A DNA stretch of 24,632 nucleotides, from assembly GCA_018897535.1 (NCBI GenBank), contig JAHIKO010000068.1, positions 1 to 24,632 of the forward strand, in the 5' to 3' direction. Made by a program: the position numbers and the translations under genes. The notes beneath the pieces are model-generated. The model was not told the DNA's origin. It ran no database searches and saw only the letters and a program-made list of their open reading frames with translations. How positions within the stretch are numbered: the first letter of the stretch is position 1; the number at the start of each line of letters is the position of its first letter. Origin of the DNA: Candidatus Dependentiae bacterium (GTDB lineage Bacteria; Babelota; Babeliae; Babelales; UASB340). This document shows, piece by piece, positions 14,211-22,383 of the stretch.

Positions 14211-15311
14211 ATGAAAAATAATTTATTTAAAAAAATCAGTTTTGCAGTATTAACTGCAACAATATTTAACTTTTATACTGTAACCGCAAAAACTATCGCT
14301 GCAAGTCACTGGTTTAATCCGGAAACCGGCCAAAATGTTTTTTTATATGCTGATTTGCATAAATTAAATAGCGAAGAACAATTCAATTATTTAAATGAGA
14401 AAATAGAAAAGATAAAAAGAAAAAAGCCTTTAACTATATTAGTTGAAAATTTTAGTGATAATCCAAATAAAGCAACAAAAGAACTAACCAAAGTATTAAA
14501 TAATTTAATAAATTCTTCAATTGATCCAAAAAAAGAATTGTTCTCTTCATTTGATCTGTATATGAATAAAGAATTTTCAAATAATATAAATATTAAAGCA
14601 ATTGAAACTAGATCTTTATATAGATTGTTAACAAATTTTACTGTCATACATAATGACATAGGTTTAAAATCTAAATTTGAAAAATTATATAATGAATTAA
14701 AATCATTATCTGATAAAACTTCTATTGAAAAAATTATACAAGGACAAAGAGCTTTCTTTGGTAAAAAAATAGAACAAATAAACGATAAAACCATAAATAT
14801 TAGTAAAATTAAAATAGAAAAATTAATAAAAATAATAAATGAGGCTAAAGATAATTTTGAAAACGAAATAAAAAATTATTATGATGAAAATAAAGATGTA
14901 AATATAAAGAAAAGTTGTTTTAACCTATTTTCAAATATTGGTAAAGAAAAATATAAAGAAGTTTTATCAAATTTGGTAGCTAAACTTTCTGATTCAATAG
15001 AAATAAAATTTTTAATCGAAATATTAAAAAGTAATTCCGATGTATCGATATTTGCTGGTGTTTTTCATACTCTAAGAATAGAAGATTATTTAAAATTCTT
15101 AGGTTTTGAATCAAAAAAATACACAAATTATGAATTTGAATATCTTTATAGATCAAAAATAAATTTAGACAATGAAATAAAAAAAGATTTATTCAATGAT
15201 TTAATTAAAAAAAATCATATTATTACAATATTAAAGATCGAAAATACTATTTCAAATATTAAAAATAAAACTATTTTCGAAGCTTATGACTGGATGTTTG
15301 AAGAAAATTAA
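14211..15311 (+). CDS. Secreted protein, tandem paralogue 2 (possible TraB/ChaN/EreA-like fold)
   Basis: 366 residues from the ATG at 14211. A longer frame opens at 14172 inside the previous gene, but TTGGGG lies 6 bases before 14211 and the protein then starts with the same signal peptide as its neighbour (MKNNLFKKISFAVLTA, cut near VTA26). It shares ASHWFNPETGQNV, ADLH (His50), ETR, G-V-F-H (His286), LGF and the terminal WMFEEN with paralogue 1, 25 bases upstream. The last 18 coding bases, the stop and a few bases on either side are identical in the two genes (14163-14188 and 15289-15314), while the interior has diverged strongly. The pair probably forms one transcript ended by the terminator at 15333. 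Function unknown; an extracytoplasmic enzyme is possible. Confidence 0.75.
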   Translation: MKNNLFKKISFAVLTATIFNFYTVTAKTIAASHWFNPETGQNVFLYADLHKLNSEEQFNYLNEKIEKIKRKKPLTILVENFSDNPNKATKELTKVLNNLINSSIDPKKELFSSFDLYMNKEFSNNINIKAIETRSLYRLLTNFTVIHNDIGLKSKFEKLYNELKSLSDKTSIEKIIQGQRAFFGKKIEQINDKTINISKIKIEKLIKIINEAKDNFENEIKNYYDENKDVNIKKSCFNLFSNIGKEKYKEVLSNLVAKLSDSIEIKFLIEILKSNSDVSIFAGVFHTLRIEDYLKFLGFESKKYTNYEFEYLYRSKINLDNEIKKDLFNDLIKKNHIITILKIENTISNIKNKTIFEAYDWMFEEN

Positions 15312-15332
15312 TTTAATAAAAAAATTTTTAAG

Positions 15333-15367
15333 AAAAAGGGTCTGAAATAAAAATCAGGCCCTTTTTT
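15333..15367 (+). terminator. Intrinsic terminator of the paralogue pair
   Basis: GGGTCTGA (15338-15345) pairs with TCAGGCCC (15354-15361, one G-U) around an 8-base A-rich loop, followed by six T. Confidence 0.88.
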
Positions 15368-15492
15368 ATTCCCATCAAAAATACGTTAACAGATTAAATA
15401 ATTATAAAAAAAATTTTTTTCTATGATTTTGGACATAAATTCTTTAACTTAAGTCTAGTTATTTAAAAAATAAAAGGCTTAGGAGAGTTTTT

Positions 15493-16506
15493 ATGATAAA
15501 AAGTACTAAAACAAAAATAATCTTTTCAATATTATTTCTATTTTCAACATCCCCCCTTATTTCTAAAGCATGCAAAATAATTATCGACAATCAAACTGAA
15601 GATAATTTTTCGTTAAGCTTTTACAAAAAAAGCAAATTATCCGGAAAAGAGCTTTTTATAAAAAGATTAAAAGTAAAAGCTTTGGGCGATAATCACTTTG
15701 AATCAGCCCAAGACATATCCAAAATAGAATTTACCTATCTCTCAGGTACAAATAAAAATAAAAAAGAAATCTTTAATCAACCAATCAAAAGTAAAAACGG
15801 AAGCGCAAACATTTTAGAAATTAAAAAAGAAGGTAAATTTACAACAATGAGTCTTTGCGAATTTTATTCTTTATTTATAAAAAATAAACTATCAAAAGAA
15901 GTACGCATAGATTTTAATTTAGGTAAAAATAAAATACAAACAATTACCATTCCTGCAAAAAGCAAAAAAGGTGCTTTTAGAAATGCAAAACAAATAAAAT
16001 CAATGACGATGTACACAAGAAACATTTTTACAGTATGGAAGCCAAAAATTGTTCATGAAAAAAGTTTTAAAATAGAAAATTTCAAAAAAACGTTAATTGT
16101 TGTAGATAAAGAAGGCATATCTATTAAGGTAAAAAAGGTTGTAAAAAAAGATCCAAAATATTCCGTTGCCAATATTTATAACAAAACAGACAAAAAAATA
16201 AATGTTAAAATTAAAAGCGATAAATATCACGAAATTAATATGAAACCTGACGACACACAGGCTCAAATAAAATTTAAACATCCAAAACAAAAAATTAAAT
16301 CAATTCAGGTTTTAGCAAAAAATCTTGATGATAAAGAAAGTGTAAATGATTATAAAATTAAAAGATTCAAGCCATCAATGGAACTAAAAGAACAAGATGA
16401 TCTTGAAATAACAATTCGCTCAGAAAACGAACGTTTAAGTATTGTTCGGCCAAAACAAAAACACAAATACACCAGTCACACGAAAGATATAATAGAAAAT
16501 AAGTAA
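15493..16506 (+). CDS. Secreted hypothetical protein with three internal repeats
   Basis: 337 residues with TTAGGAGAG before the ATG. The signal peptide covers about residues 1-26. The mature part contains three copies of a module of about 95 residues, roughly 26-118, 124-214 and 224-318. Each opens with a beta-like strand and N-K/N-Q turn (IIIDNQTEDNFSLSF; LFIKNKLSKEVRIDF; ANIYNKTDKKINVKI), has a middle strand (ISKIEFTYL; IKSMTMYTR; IKSIQVLAK) and closes with another (ILEIKKEG; LIVVDKEG; EITIRSEN). This is consistent with three small beta-sandwich domains in a row. The protein is very basic. No named family is recognised; a structural or surface-binding role is a guess. It ends 3 bases before the convergent Nudix gene with no terminator between them. 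Confidence 0.75.
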   Translation: MIKSTKTKIIFSILFLFSTSPLISKACKIIIDNQTEDNFSLSFYKKSKLSGKELFIKRLKVKALGDNHFESAQDISKIEFTYLSGTNKNKKEIFNQPIKSKNGSANILEIKKEGKFTTMSLCEFYSLFIKNKLSKEVRIDFNLGKNKIQTITIPAKSKKGAFRNAKQIKSMTMYTRNIFTVWKPKIVHEKSFKIENFKKTLIVVDKEGISIKVKKVVKKDPKYSVANIYNKTDKKINVKIKSDKYHEINMKPDDTQAQIKFKHPKQKIKSIQVLAKNLDDKESVNDYKIKRFKPSMELKEQDDLEITIRSENERLSIVRPKQKHKYTSHTKDIIENK

Positions 16507-16509
16507 AAT

Positions 16510-17133
16510 TTAGCGTTGATTTAAAAAATCAAAAACAAGCTTTGACCAATTTTCCATGCTATCGTAAAGCTGTTTACATTCATCAAGTGTAAGCAGCTTT
16601 CCTGATTTTAATTCAGAATGCACTCTTATATTGGCTGAATCTCCATGTAACAAAAAAACAAACCCGGCATGAACTTGACCAACATCATTTGAATCATCAT
16701 TTAGTAAACCGATTGGCTCTATTTCAAAATTGCCTTTAAAATCAACTTCTTCATAAAATTCACGTCTTGCCCAACTGAAAATATCAAACCCGTTTATATC
16801 TTCTTGACGTATATGACCGCCAATGCCAAGTGAATACATATTTTGCAATCTGACTTCACTGGCTTTTGATTGCCTTTGCATTAGAAAATATTTATCTTGA
16901 AAATTAAAAATAAGATACGGAATTATCTGCTTATAATTTTTATCAGTTTCAGCTAAAGATCGCCAAATAAATTCTTTATTTTTTTCTATTAAATTTTGAT
17001 AATAATTAAAATCGATTTTTTTTATTCCGGATATTTCTTCATGAGCAAATAAAATTTCTCGTTTTATAACCAAAATTTGTTCATCTTCTTTTTTTATAAA
17101 TACATTACTTTTATTCACGTCTTGTTTTTGCAT
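16510..17133 (-). CDS. Nudix-type hydrolase (COG4112-like predicted phosphoesterase)
   Basis: 207 residues with GGGG 7 bases before the ATG. The N-terminal 60 residues include a V-F-I-x-x-E-D-E-Q-I-L-V-I-K-R strand. The Nudix core follows: LGIGGHIRQE (102-111) and REFYEEV (124-130). Against the canonical box G-x5-E-x7-R-E-U-x-E-E-x-G, the spacing between the first Glu and R-E is 12 residues instead of 7, so the loop carries an insertion of about five (DINGFDIF). The catalytic Glu128/Glu129 pair is present. The G-I-G-G-H start with a lengthened loop resembles the predicted MutT-like phosphoesterases of COG4112, recalled from general knowledge. Substrate unknown; a nucleoside diphosphate derivative is likely. 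It is probably cytoplasmic, as no signal peptide is seen. Confidence 0.75.
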   Translation of the reverse strand: MQKQDVNKSNVFIKKEDEQILVIKREILFAHEEISGIKKIDFNYYQNLIEKNKEFIWRSLAETDKNYKQIIPYLIFNFQDKYFLMQRQSKASEVRLQNMYSLGIGGHIRQEDINGFDIFSWARREFYEEVDFKGNFEIEPIGLLNDDSNDVGQVHAGFVFLLHGDSANIRVHSELKSGKLLTLDECKQLYDSMENWSKLVFDFLNQR

Positions 17134-17176
17134 AAAAAACCCCGCTTATTAAATTTTAATAATTCAACAAGCAGGG
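17134..17176 (-). terminator. Intrinsic terminator whose stem contains the next gene's ribosome site
   Basis: On the minus strand, CCCTGCTT (17176-17169) pairs with AAGCGGGG (17147-17140, one G-U) across a 21-base loop, followed by six T (17139-17134) directly before the Nudix ATG. It should end the protease transcript. Its 3' arm GGGG is also the only visible Shine-Dalgarno of the Nudix gene. Confidence 0.65.
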
Positions 17177-17210
17177 TAACACAAACAAACGATAAAGTAA
17201 GTCGAAATTT

Positions 17211-18605
17211 TTATACAAAAGCATCTTTAATTAAATCAAGCCATAAACTATCTTTTACAAAAGATGTTTGTAAGTACGATTGCTCAACAGATCCGGTTGG
17301 GAAATATATTGATAGCCCGCAAGTATTTGCAAATTTTTTACCTGAAGTCTTAGCAACAACAGCATTTTCAATGGACTTCATTCCAATTAAAAGTTCCGAT
17401 TTTAAATTTAAAAGACTATTTTTAAAAAGTTGATTACTCGTTAAACACAAATTACCATCAACCTGTTTTATAAGTTCAAAATAAAAAGAATATAAATCTA
17501 TATAGCTTTTATTTGTAAATTGAGTTGATGCTCGTCTTGCATATTTTATAAAATTTTTAACTTGAGATAATGAAATTTTCTTTGCTTCATTAATTTTCAA
17601 TATAATATTATTTATACTTGTTTTTACATTATCCAATTGATCCAAATCGACAGCCGATTGGGTATAAAAATCAATTTTATTTTGATAAAAATTATGATAA
17701 GTCAAAACGCAACCTTTTGCCATATCAATCGGAGTAGTTGTTCCTGAAGAAATAGCTGTAAACAAATCCAAATAATTCCAACCATAAGCAAGCTCAACTT
17801 CTTGCGAGCTAACCATATATTTGGCATATCCGCGTGCAAGATAACCAATTTCAATCATGGACATTAAACATGCATCCATTCCAAAAATATCCAACTGTTT
17901 ACCCTTTAAAACATTTTCTTTAATCTGTTTTAAAGCTTCTAAAAGCTCTTCATTATTAAGATAACTTCTAGACTGTTCGTTAAATAATATTCCCCTGTGC
18001 TGATTTAGCGTTAAATAATCAAAGTCTTGTGAATTATTAAATGCTTGAGTTAATTCATCATCAATTTTTATAGGAAAAAACTGTTCTTGATCATTAGAAT
18101 TTATTACCTGGTTCTCAACTATATTTTGATTATTAATTACAACTTCATTAAATTCTTGCCCTGATAAGCCTAATCCATAACCTAATCCAAATCCGGATCG
18201 TCTGTGCCAAATAGGGTCAATTATTCCAACTCCATGATTCCATAATATTAAAAAATTATTTTTTGCCGGATATTTATTTACAGCCCATTCCATAGAATCA
18301 ACAAGATCTTTTACATTTGTTCCATCACTATTTATTGGTAAATAAGTATCAAGCTTTATTTCATCTTTTAAAATTTGATACCTCCAAACACCATCTTTTC
18401 CAGGTTGATACCACTGAACCAAAATATTCAGATTGTTATTAGAGCCGATCTTTGCCATAGAGTATAAATTTTGCGTAGCAAATCTGCTCAAGTTATTTTT
18501 AGCCTGGACATAAATTAATATTGTCCAATCTGCTATAGAAAATATATGATTAAAAGAAGTTATAGAAAGAAACAACGCAATAAATAACCTAGACTTTATA
18601 CTCAT
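17211..18605 (-). CDS. Secreted clostripain-family (peptidase C11) cysteine protease
   Basis: 464 residues with GGGGGG 4 bases before the ATG. The signal peptide is about 1-23 (cut near IFS|IADW). The mature start ADWTILIYVQAKNNLS is the usual C11 opening strand (W-T-[IV]-[LM]-[IV]-Y). The catalytic pair is His124 in LWNHGVG and Cys246 in GMDACLMSMIE, the clostripain-family D-A-C-L-M motif; SSQEVELAYGWNY is the conserved segment after it. Family members cleave after Arg or Lys and often self-activate. Between His and Cys is a long Asn/Gln-rich stretch (about 150-180) that may be a cleaved loop. Exported, so the target is likely extracytoplasmic or a host protein; that role is inference. The gene has its own upstream region and the terminator at 17134. 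Confidence 0.9.
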   Translation of the reverse strand: MSIKSRLFIALFLSITSFNHIFSIADWTILIYVQAKNNLSRFATQNLYSMAKIGSNNNLNILVQWYQPGKDGVWRYQILKDEIKLDTYLPINSDGTNVKDLVDSMEWAVNKYPAKNNFLILWNHGVGIIDPIWHRRSGFGLGYGLGLSGQEFNEVVINNQNIVENQVINSNDQEQFFPIKIDDELTQAFNNSQDFDYLTLNQHRGILFNEQSRSYLNNEELLEALKQIKENVLKGKQLDIFGMDACLMSMIEIGYLARGYAKYMVSSQEVELAYGWNYLDLFTAISSGTTTPIDMAKGCVLTYHNFYQNKIDFYTQSAVDLDQLDNVKTSINNIILKINEAKKISLSQVKNFIKYARRASTQFTNKSYIDLYSFYFELIKQVDGNLCLTSNQLFKNSLLNLKSELLIGMKSIENAVVAKTSGKKFANTCGLSIYFPTGSVEQSYLQTSFVKDSLWLDLIKDAFV

Positions 18606-18905
18606 AATCCCCCCTGAAAAGCCCTTTTAAAGCTTTTTCCCTAAACAATCCCACCTTCATATTTACAATAAGAAATTATTGAGCGCAAAATCAATGCTAT
18701 CGTTTTTATTTTAAAAAAGGCTGAGTTTTATTATAATTTTCTAATGGAAAATATATTTATATAGATTTGTTTTTTGAATAAAAATCATACAGATTATTAA
18801 GATGACAAAAATAGAGTATGAGCATATAGTAATAAATATTTTGTTATTTAATTTATGTTATTAACACATATTATTAGTAAATTATTAAAAGCAAAAAGGC
18901 TGACT
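18606..18905. promoter_or_regulatory. Divergent intergenic region between the C11 protease and leuS genes
   Basis: A 300-base AT-rich gap with no convincing ORF. For leuS there is a perfect TATAAT (18732-18737) with only a weak -35 (TTTTAA, 18709-18714), which would leave a leader of about 160 bases. Near the protease start, AAAAGC and GCTTTT (18617-18622 and 18632-18637) form a small hairpin in its leader. No T-box features (specifier stem or conserved 14-base T-box) are seen before leuS. Confidence 0.4.
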
Positions 18906-21329
18906 ATGAGCTATAATTTTTTAGAAATTGAAGAAAAATGGCAACGATATTGGGAAAAAAAACCATATTACAATTCAAAAGATAATAAAAATCTAAAAAA
19001 ATATTATTGTCTTGATATGTTTCCATATCCATCCGGATCGGGATTACACGTTGGACATTGGAAAGGTTATATTTTTTCAGATCTTTATGCTCGAATAAAA
19101 TTTTTACAGGGCTACAATGTTTTACATCCTATGGGTTGGGATGCATTTGGACTTCCTGCAGAAAATTATGCTCTAAAAAATAAAGTTCATCCAAAAATAA
19201 GCACTCAAAAAAATGTTGAAATATTTAAAAAACAGATTAAACAAATGGGTGCAATTTATGATTGGACAAAAGAAGTAAATACAACAGATCCAAATTATTA
19301 TAAATGGACTCAATGGATATTTTTGCAAATGTTCAAAAAAGGTCTTGCCTACGAAGATAATATGCCTATAAACTGGTGTCCATCGTGCCTTACCGGGCTT
19401 GCAAATGAAGAAGTTGTTGGCGGCGTTTGTGATCGATGTGGAACACAAACGGAGAAAAAAAATATCAGACAATGGGTTTTAAAAATTACAGAATATGCCG
19501 AAAAATTACTTGAAGGCCTAGATCGATTGGAATGGCCTGAAAAAGTTAAACTTATGCAAAAAAATTGGATTGGAAAAAGTAAAGGTGCCAACATAATATT
19601 TAAAACGGAATCCGGAATTGATTTGCAAGTTTTTACCACAAGGCCTGATACGCTTTTTGGTGCAACATTTATGGTTATGGCTCCCGATCACGAATTAGTT
19701 GAAAAGATTGTAACAAAAGATCAGAAAGAAAAAGTTAAAAAATATCAGGAAGAAGTTAAAAATTTATCTGAGATTGAAAGAACAGCTGAAAACAAAGATA
19801 AAACAGGTGTATTTACAGGTGCGTACGCAATAAATCCTGTAAATAACAAATTAATACCCATCTGGCTTTCAAGTTATGTTCTTAAAAATTACGGTACCGG
19901 AATAATAATGTCAGTACCTGCACATGATCAAAGGGATTTTGATTTTGCTAAAAAATTTAATCTTGAAATATTACAAGTAATAAAAACTGACAACGATAAC
20001 AATTTAACTAGTGCAATAGAAGAAGACGGCATCTTAATAAACTCAGATAAATTTAATGGATTAGATGCAAAAACTTCAGGAGCACAGGCAATAGTAGAAG
20101 ATCTTGCACAAAAAAATATTGCTGAATTTAAGACAACTTACAAATTAAGAGATTGGATTTTTTCTCGTCAAAGATATTGGGGAGAACCAATACCACTGAT
20201 ACATTGCAAAAAATGTGGTATTGTAGCAGTACCTGAAAATGAATTACCGGTAATTCTTCCTGAAGTTGAAAATTATCAACCATCAGGCACAGGTGAATCT
20301 CCACTTGCAACCATAGAAGATTGGGTAAATACAAAATGTCCAACATGTAATGGACCAGCCAAAAGAGAAACCAACACTATGCCTCAATGGGCAGGATCTT
20401 GTTGGTATTTTTTACGTTATCCAAATACTGATTTAAAAGATAAAGCATTTGATAGTCAAGATATGCAATACTGGCTACCTGTTGATCTTTATGTCGGTGG
20501 TATTGAACATGCAGTTTTACATTTATTATATTCAAGATTTTATATTAAAGTTTTGTATGATCTGGGTTATTTAAAATTTGACGAACCATTTACAAAGTTA
20601 TTTAACCAGGGCCTAGTTTGCATGTATTCTGAAAAATCAGGCCGGGTAGAAAAAATGTCAAAATCAAAAGGTAATGTTGTAAATCCTGATGATATAATTA
20701 AAGAATTAGGTACCGATGCATTACGCATGTATATGCTTTTTATGGGCCCGCCGGAAGAAGATGTTGTTTGGCAGACAGATTCTATAAAAGGTGTGAAAAA
20801 TTTCTTAAATAGATTATGGATATTTTTGACAAATAAAGAAAATATTGTATCTGAAGATGAAAATATCTCTCAAGAATCTTTAAAACGTTTTCACTTATTT
20901 TTAAAAGAGTTTGAAACAAGAATTGAAAATTTCAAAACAAATACTGCTGTATCAGCAATTATGGAATATTTAAACGATTTAACAGGTAAAAAGCTAAAAT
21001 TAAATAAAGAAATATTGGAAATGCTTTTGGTTGCAATTTCAACAATGGTTCCACATTTTTCAAGTGAATTACTAGAGAGACTTTTAAATAAAAAACTTGA
21101 AGATTTGTCTTTTCCAAAATATGATCCGGTACTGGCAGAAGTAAATAACATAGAAATAGCTATACAAATAAATGGAAAACTAAGAGGCACGATTTCAACA
21201 ACTAAAGACCAAGATCAAGATTTTATTGAGCGTGAAGCAAAAAAAATCGTTACTAAATGGCTTGAAGGAAAAATAATAGTAAAAACTATTTATGTTTCAA
21301 ATAAGTTAATTAGTTTTGTTATAAAGTAA
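18906..21329 (+). CDS. leuS: Leucyl-tRNA synthetase (bacterial type)
   Basis: 807 residues from the ATG at 18906. An in-frame ATG at 18855 would add 17 residues, but AAAAGG sits 6 bases before 18906 and the protein then begins YNFLEIEEKWQRYWE, the canonical bacterial LeuRS start. Class I signatures: HVGH (48-51, the HIGH motif) in MFPYPSGSGLHVGHWKGY, and KMSKS (583-587). The inserted CP1 editing domain carries T-T-R-P-D-T, and the zinc-type CPSC...CDRC and CKKC...CPTC knuckles are present. The C-terminal domain starts after EIAIQINGKLRG, typical of bacterial LeuRS. It charges tRNA-Leu in the cytoplasm and is followed after 10 bases by the transaldolase gene, probably in one operon. Confidence 0.97.
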   Translation: MSYNFLEIEEKWQRYWEKKPYYNSKDNKNLKKYYCLDMFPYPSGSGLHVGHWKGYIFSDLYARIKFLQGYNVLHPMGWDAFGLPAENYALKNKVHPKISTQKNVEIFKKQIKQMGAIYDWTKEVNTTDPNYYKWTQWIFLQMFKKGLAYEDNMPINWCPSCLTGLANEEVVGGVCDRCGTQTEKKNIRQWVLKITEYAEKLLEGLDRLEWPEKVKLMQKNWIGKSKGANIIFKTESGIDLQVFTTRPDTLFGATFMVMAPDHELVEKIVTKDQKEKVKKYQEEVKNLSEIERTAENKDKTGVFTGAYAINPVNNKLIPIWLSSYVLKNYGTGIIMSVPAHDQRDFDFAKKFNLEILQVIKTDNDNNLTSAIEEDGILINSDKFNGLDAKTSGAQAIVEDLAQKNIAEFKTTYKLRDWIFSRQRYWGEPIPLIHCKKCGIVAVPENELPVILPEVENYQPSGTGESPLATIEDWVNTKCPTCNGPAKRETNTMPQWAGSCWYFLRYPNTDLKDKAFDSQDMQYWLPVDLYVGGIEHAVLHLLYSRFYIKVLYDLGYLKFDEPFTKLFNQGLVCMYSEKSGRVEKMSKSKGNVVNPDDIIKELGTDALRMYMLFMGPPEEDVVWQTDSIKGVKNFLNRLWIFLTNKENIVSEDENISQESLKRFHLFLKEFETRIENFKTNTAVSAIMEYLNDLTGKKLKLNKEILEMLLVAISTMVPHFSSELLERLLNKKLEDLSFPKYDPVLAEVNNIEIAIQINGKLRGTISTTKDQDQDFIEREAKKIVTKWLEGKIIVKTIYVSNKLISFVIK

Positions 21330-21339
21330 TAGGAAAAAT

Positions 21340-21999
21340 ATGAAACTATTTTTAGACACGGCAAATAAAGAGTTAATAAAACAATGGATACCAACCGGCG
21401 TTATTGATGGAGTTACAACAAATCCATCTCTTTTAGCTCTTGAAAGTGGTAATATTAAATCCATGCTATTGGATATATGCAATATGGTAAACGGCGACGT
21501 TAGCATAGAAGTTGTAGAAAAAACACCGGAACGTGTTTATCAGCAAGCAAAAGAGATAAGCTCTTTAGCTAAAAATGTTGTTGTAAAAATACCGTTTGCT
21601 CAAGAATATTTACCGGTAATATCAATGTTAACCAAAGAAAATATTAAAATTAACGTCACATTAATATTTTCGCTTACTCAAGCTCTTCTTGTATCAAAAC
21701 TCGGTGTAAAATATATATCCCCATTTATAGGCCGCTGGGACGATATAGACGTAAACGGCATGAATTTAATTGAAGATTTGGTAATAATGAAACAAAATTA
21801 CGGCTTTAAATCTGAAATTTTAGCAGCATCCATAAGAAATGTGATACATCTTCAAGATTCAATTCTTGCCGGTGCAGACGTAGCCACTATTCCCCCCACA
21901 CTTTTGGATAAAGTCTTTAAACACCCTCTAACCCTTCAGGGTATAGAAAAATTTGATAGTGATTGGAAAAAATTGGGTAAAACAAAATTGTTTGATTAA
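21340..21999 (+). CDS. Small transaldolase, TalC/fructose-6-phosphate aldolase type
   Basis: 219 residues, the length of the short TalC/FSA subfamily rather than the 320-residue TalB type. MKLFLDTANKE is the family start, with the conserved Asp6. TTNPSLL (26-32) is the signature loop, and the Schiff-base lysine is Lys83 in VVKIP. SLTQALLVSKLGVKYISPFIGR and the late AGADVATIPP segment are also typical. The enzyme moves a dihydroxyacetone unit between sugar phosphates in the non-oxidative pentose phosphate pathway; FSA members instead cleave fructose-6-phosphate, and sequence alone does not separate the two. A Shine-Dalgarno AGGAAAA lies in the 10-base gap after leuS, suggesting co-transcription. 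Confidence 0.93.
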   Translation: MKLFLDTANKELIKQWIPTGVIDGVTTNPSLLALESGNIKSMLLDICNMVNGDVSIEVVEKTPERVYQQAKEISSLAKNVVVKIPFAQEYLPVISMLTKENIKINVTLIFSLTQALLVSKLGVKYISPFIGRWDDIDVNGMNLIEDLVIMKQNYGFKSEILAASIRNVIHLQDSILAGADVATIPPTLLDKVFKHPLTLQGIEKFDSDWKKLGKTKLFD

Positions 22000-22014
22000 A
22001 ATATAAAATTACTA

Positions 22015-22044
22015 TTGCATATTTTTTATCAACTATTATATTAT
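22015..22044 (+). promoter_or_regulatory. Candidate promoter of the acidic protein gene
   Basis: TTGCAT (22015-22020), an 18-base spacer, then TATTAT (22039-22044). The surrounding sequence is AT-rich, so alternatives nearby are possible. Confidence 0.4.
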
Positions 22045-22097
22045 CAATACACTTGTAAAAAAATAATATGTAGGTTTATTTTTTCGAAAGAATAAAT

Positions 22098-22319
22098 ATG
22101 AATTCATACAATTTAGCAGAAGAATTAAATGAAAAATTTGATCTTCTAGAAGACTTAGTTTATTTGGCAAAAGATGAAGAAGAAGACGACGAAGAATGGG
22201 ATGATGAAGACGAAGATTTTGACGATGAAGACTTTGATGACGAAGATGATTTGGACGATGAAGAATGGGATGATGAAGACGACGACGATGATGATTGGGA
22301 TGAAGACGACGAAGATTAG
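22098..22319 (+). CDS. Small, extremely acidic Asp/Glu-tail protein
   Basis: 73 residues. The first 25 (MNSYNLAEELNEKFDLLEDL, then VYLAK) form a likely amphipathic helix. Residues 26-73 contain only Asp, Glu, Trp, Phe and Leu: 42 of 48 are acidic, with a single aromatic or Leu every 5-10 positions (Trp34, Phe41, Phe46, Leu52, Trp57, Trp67). There is no signal peptide, so the protein is probably cytoplasmic. Its own promoter candidate and a strong terminator frame it, which supports a real gene over chance low complexity. Such tails can mimic nucleic acid, bind basic proteins or act as chaperones; no function is assigned. The ribosome site is weak (GAAAGAA). Confidence 0.7.
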   Translation: MNSYNLAEELNEKFDLLEDLVYLAKDEEEDDEEWDDEDEDFDDEDFDDEDDLDDEEWDDEDDDDDDWDEDDED

Positions 22320-22340
22320 TTAAACGTCATCCAAAAAATT

Positions 22341-22370
22341 AAGGCTCGCAAAAAATGCGGGCCTTTTTTA
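22341..22370 (+). terminator. Intrinsic terminator after the acidic protein gene
   Basis: AAGGCTCGCA (22341-22350) pairs with TGCGGGCCTT (22356-22365, one G-U), loop AAAAA, then a T-run to 22369. On the other strand the stem is followed by TTAATTTTTT-like sequence, so it may also end birA. Confidence 0.88.
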
Positions 22371-22383
22371 ATTTTAAATAATT

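Noticed and set aside
18855..18905. Upstream in-frame start for leuS
   Set aside because: The extra 17 residues do not match the LeuRS start, and a good ribosome site precedes the ATG at 18906.
18606..18905. T-box riboswitch before leuS
   Set aside because: No specifier stem, antiterminator or conserved T-box sequence is visible, and no terminator precedes the gene.
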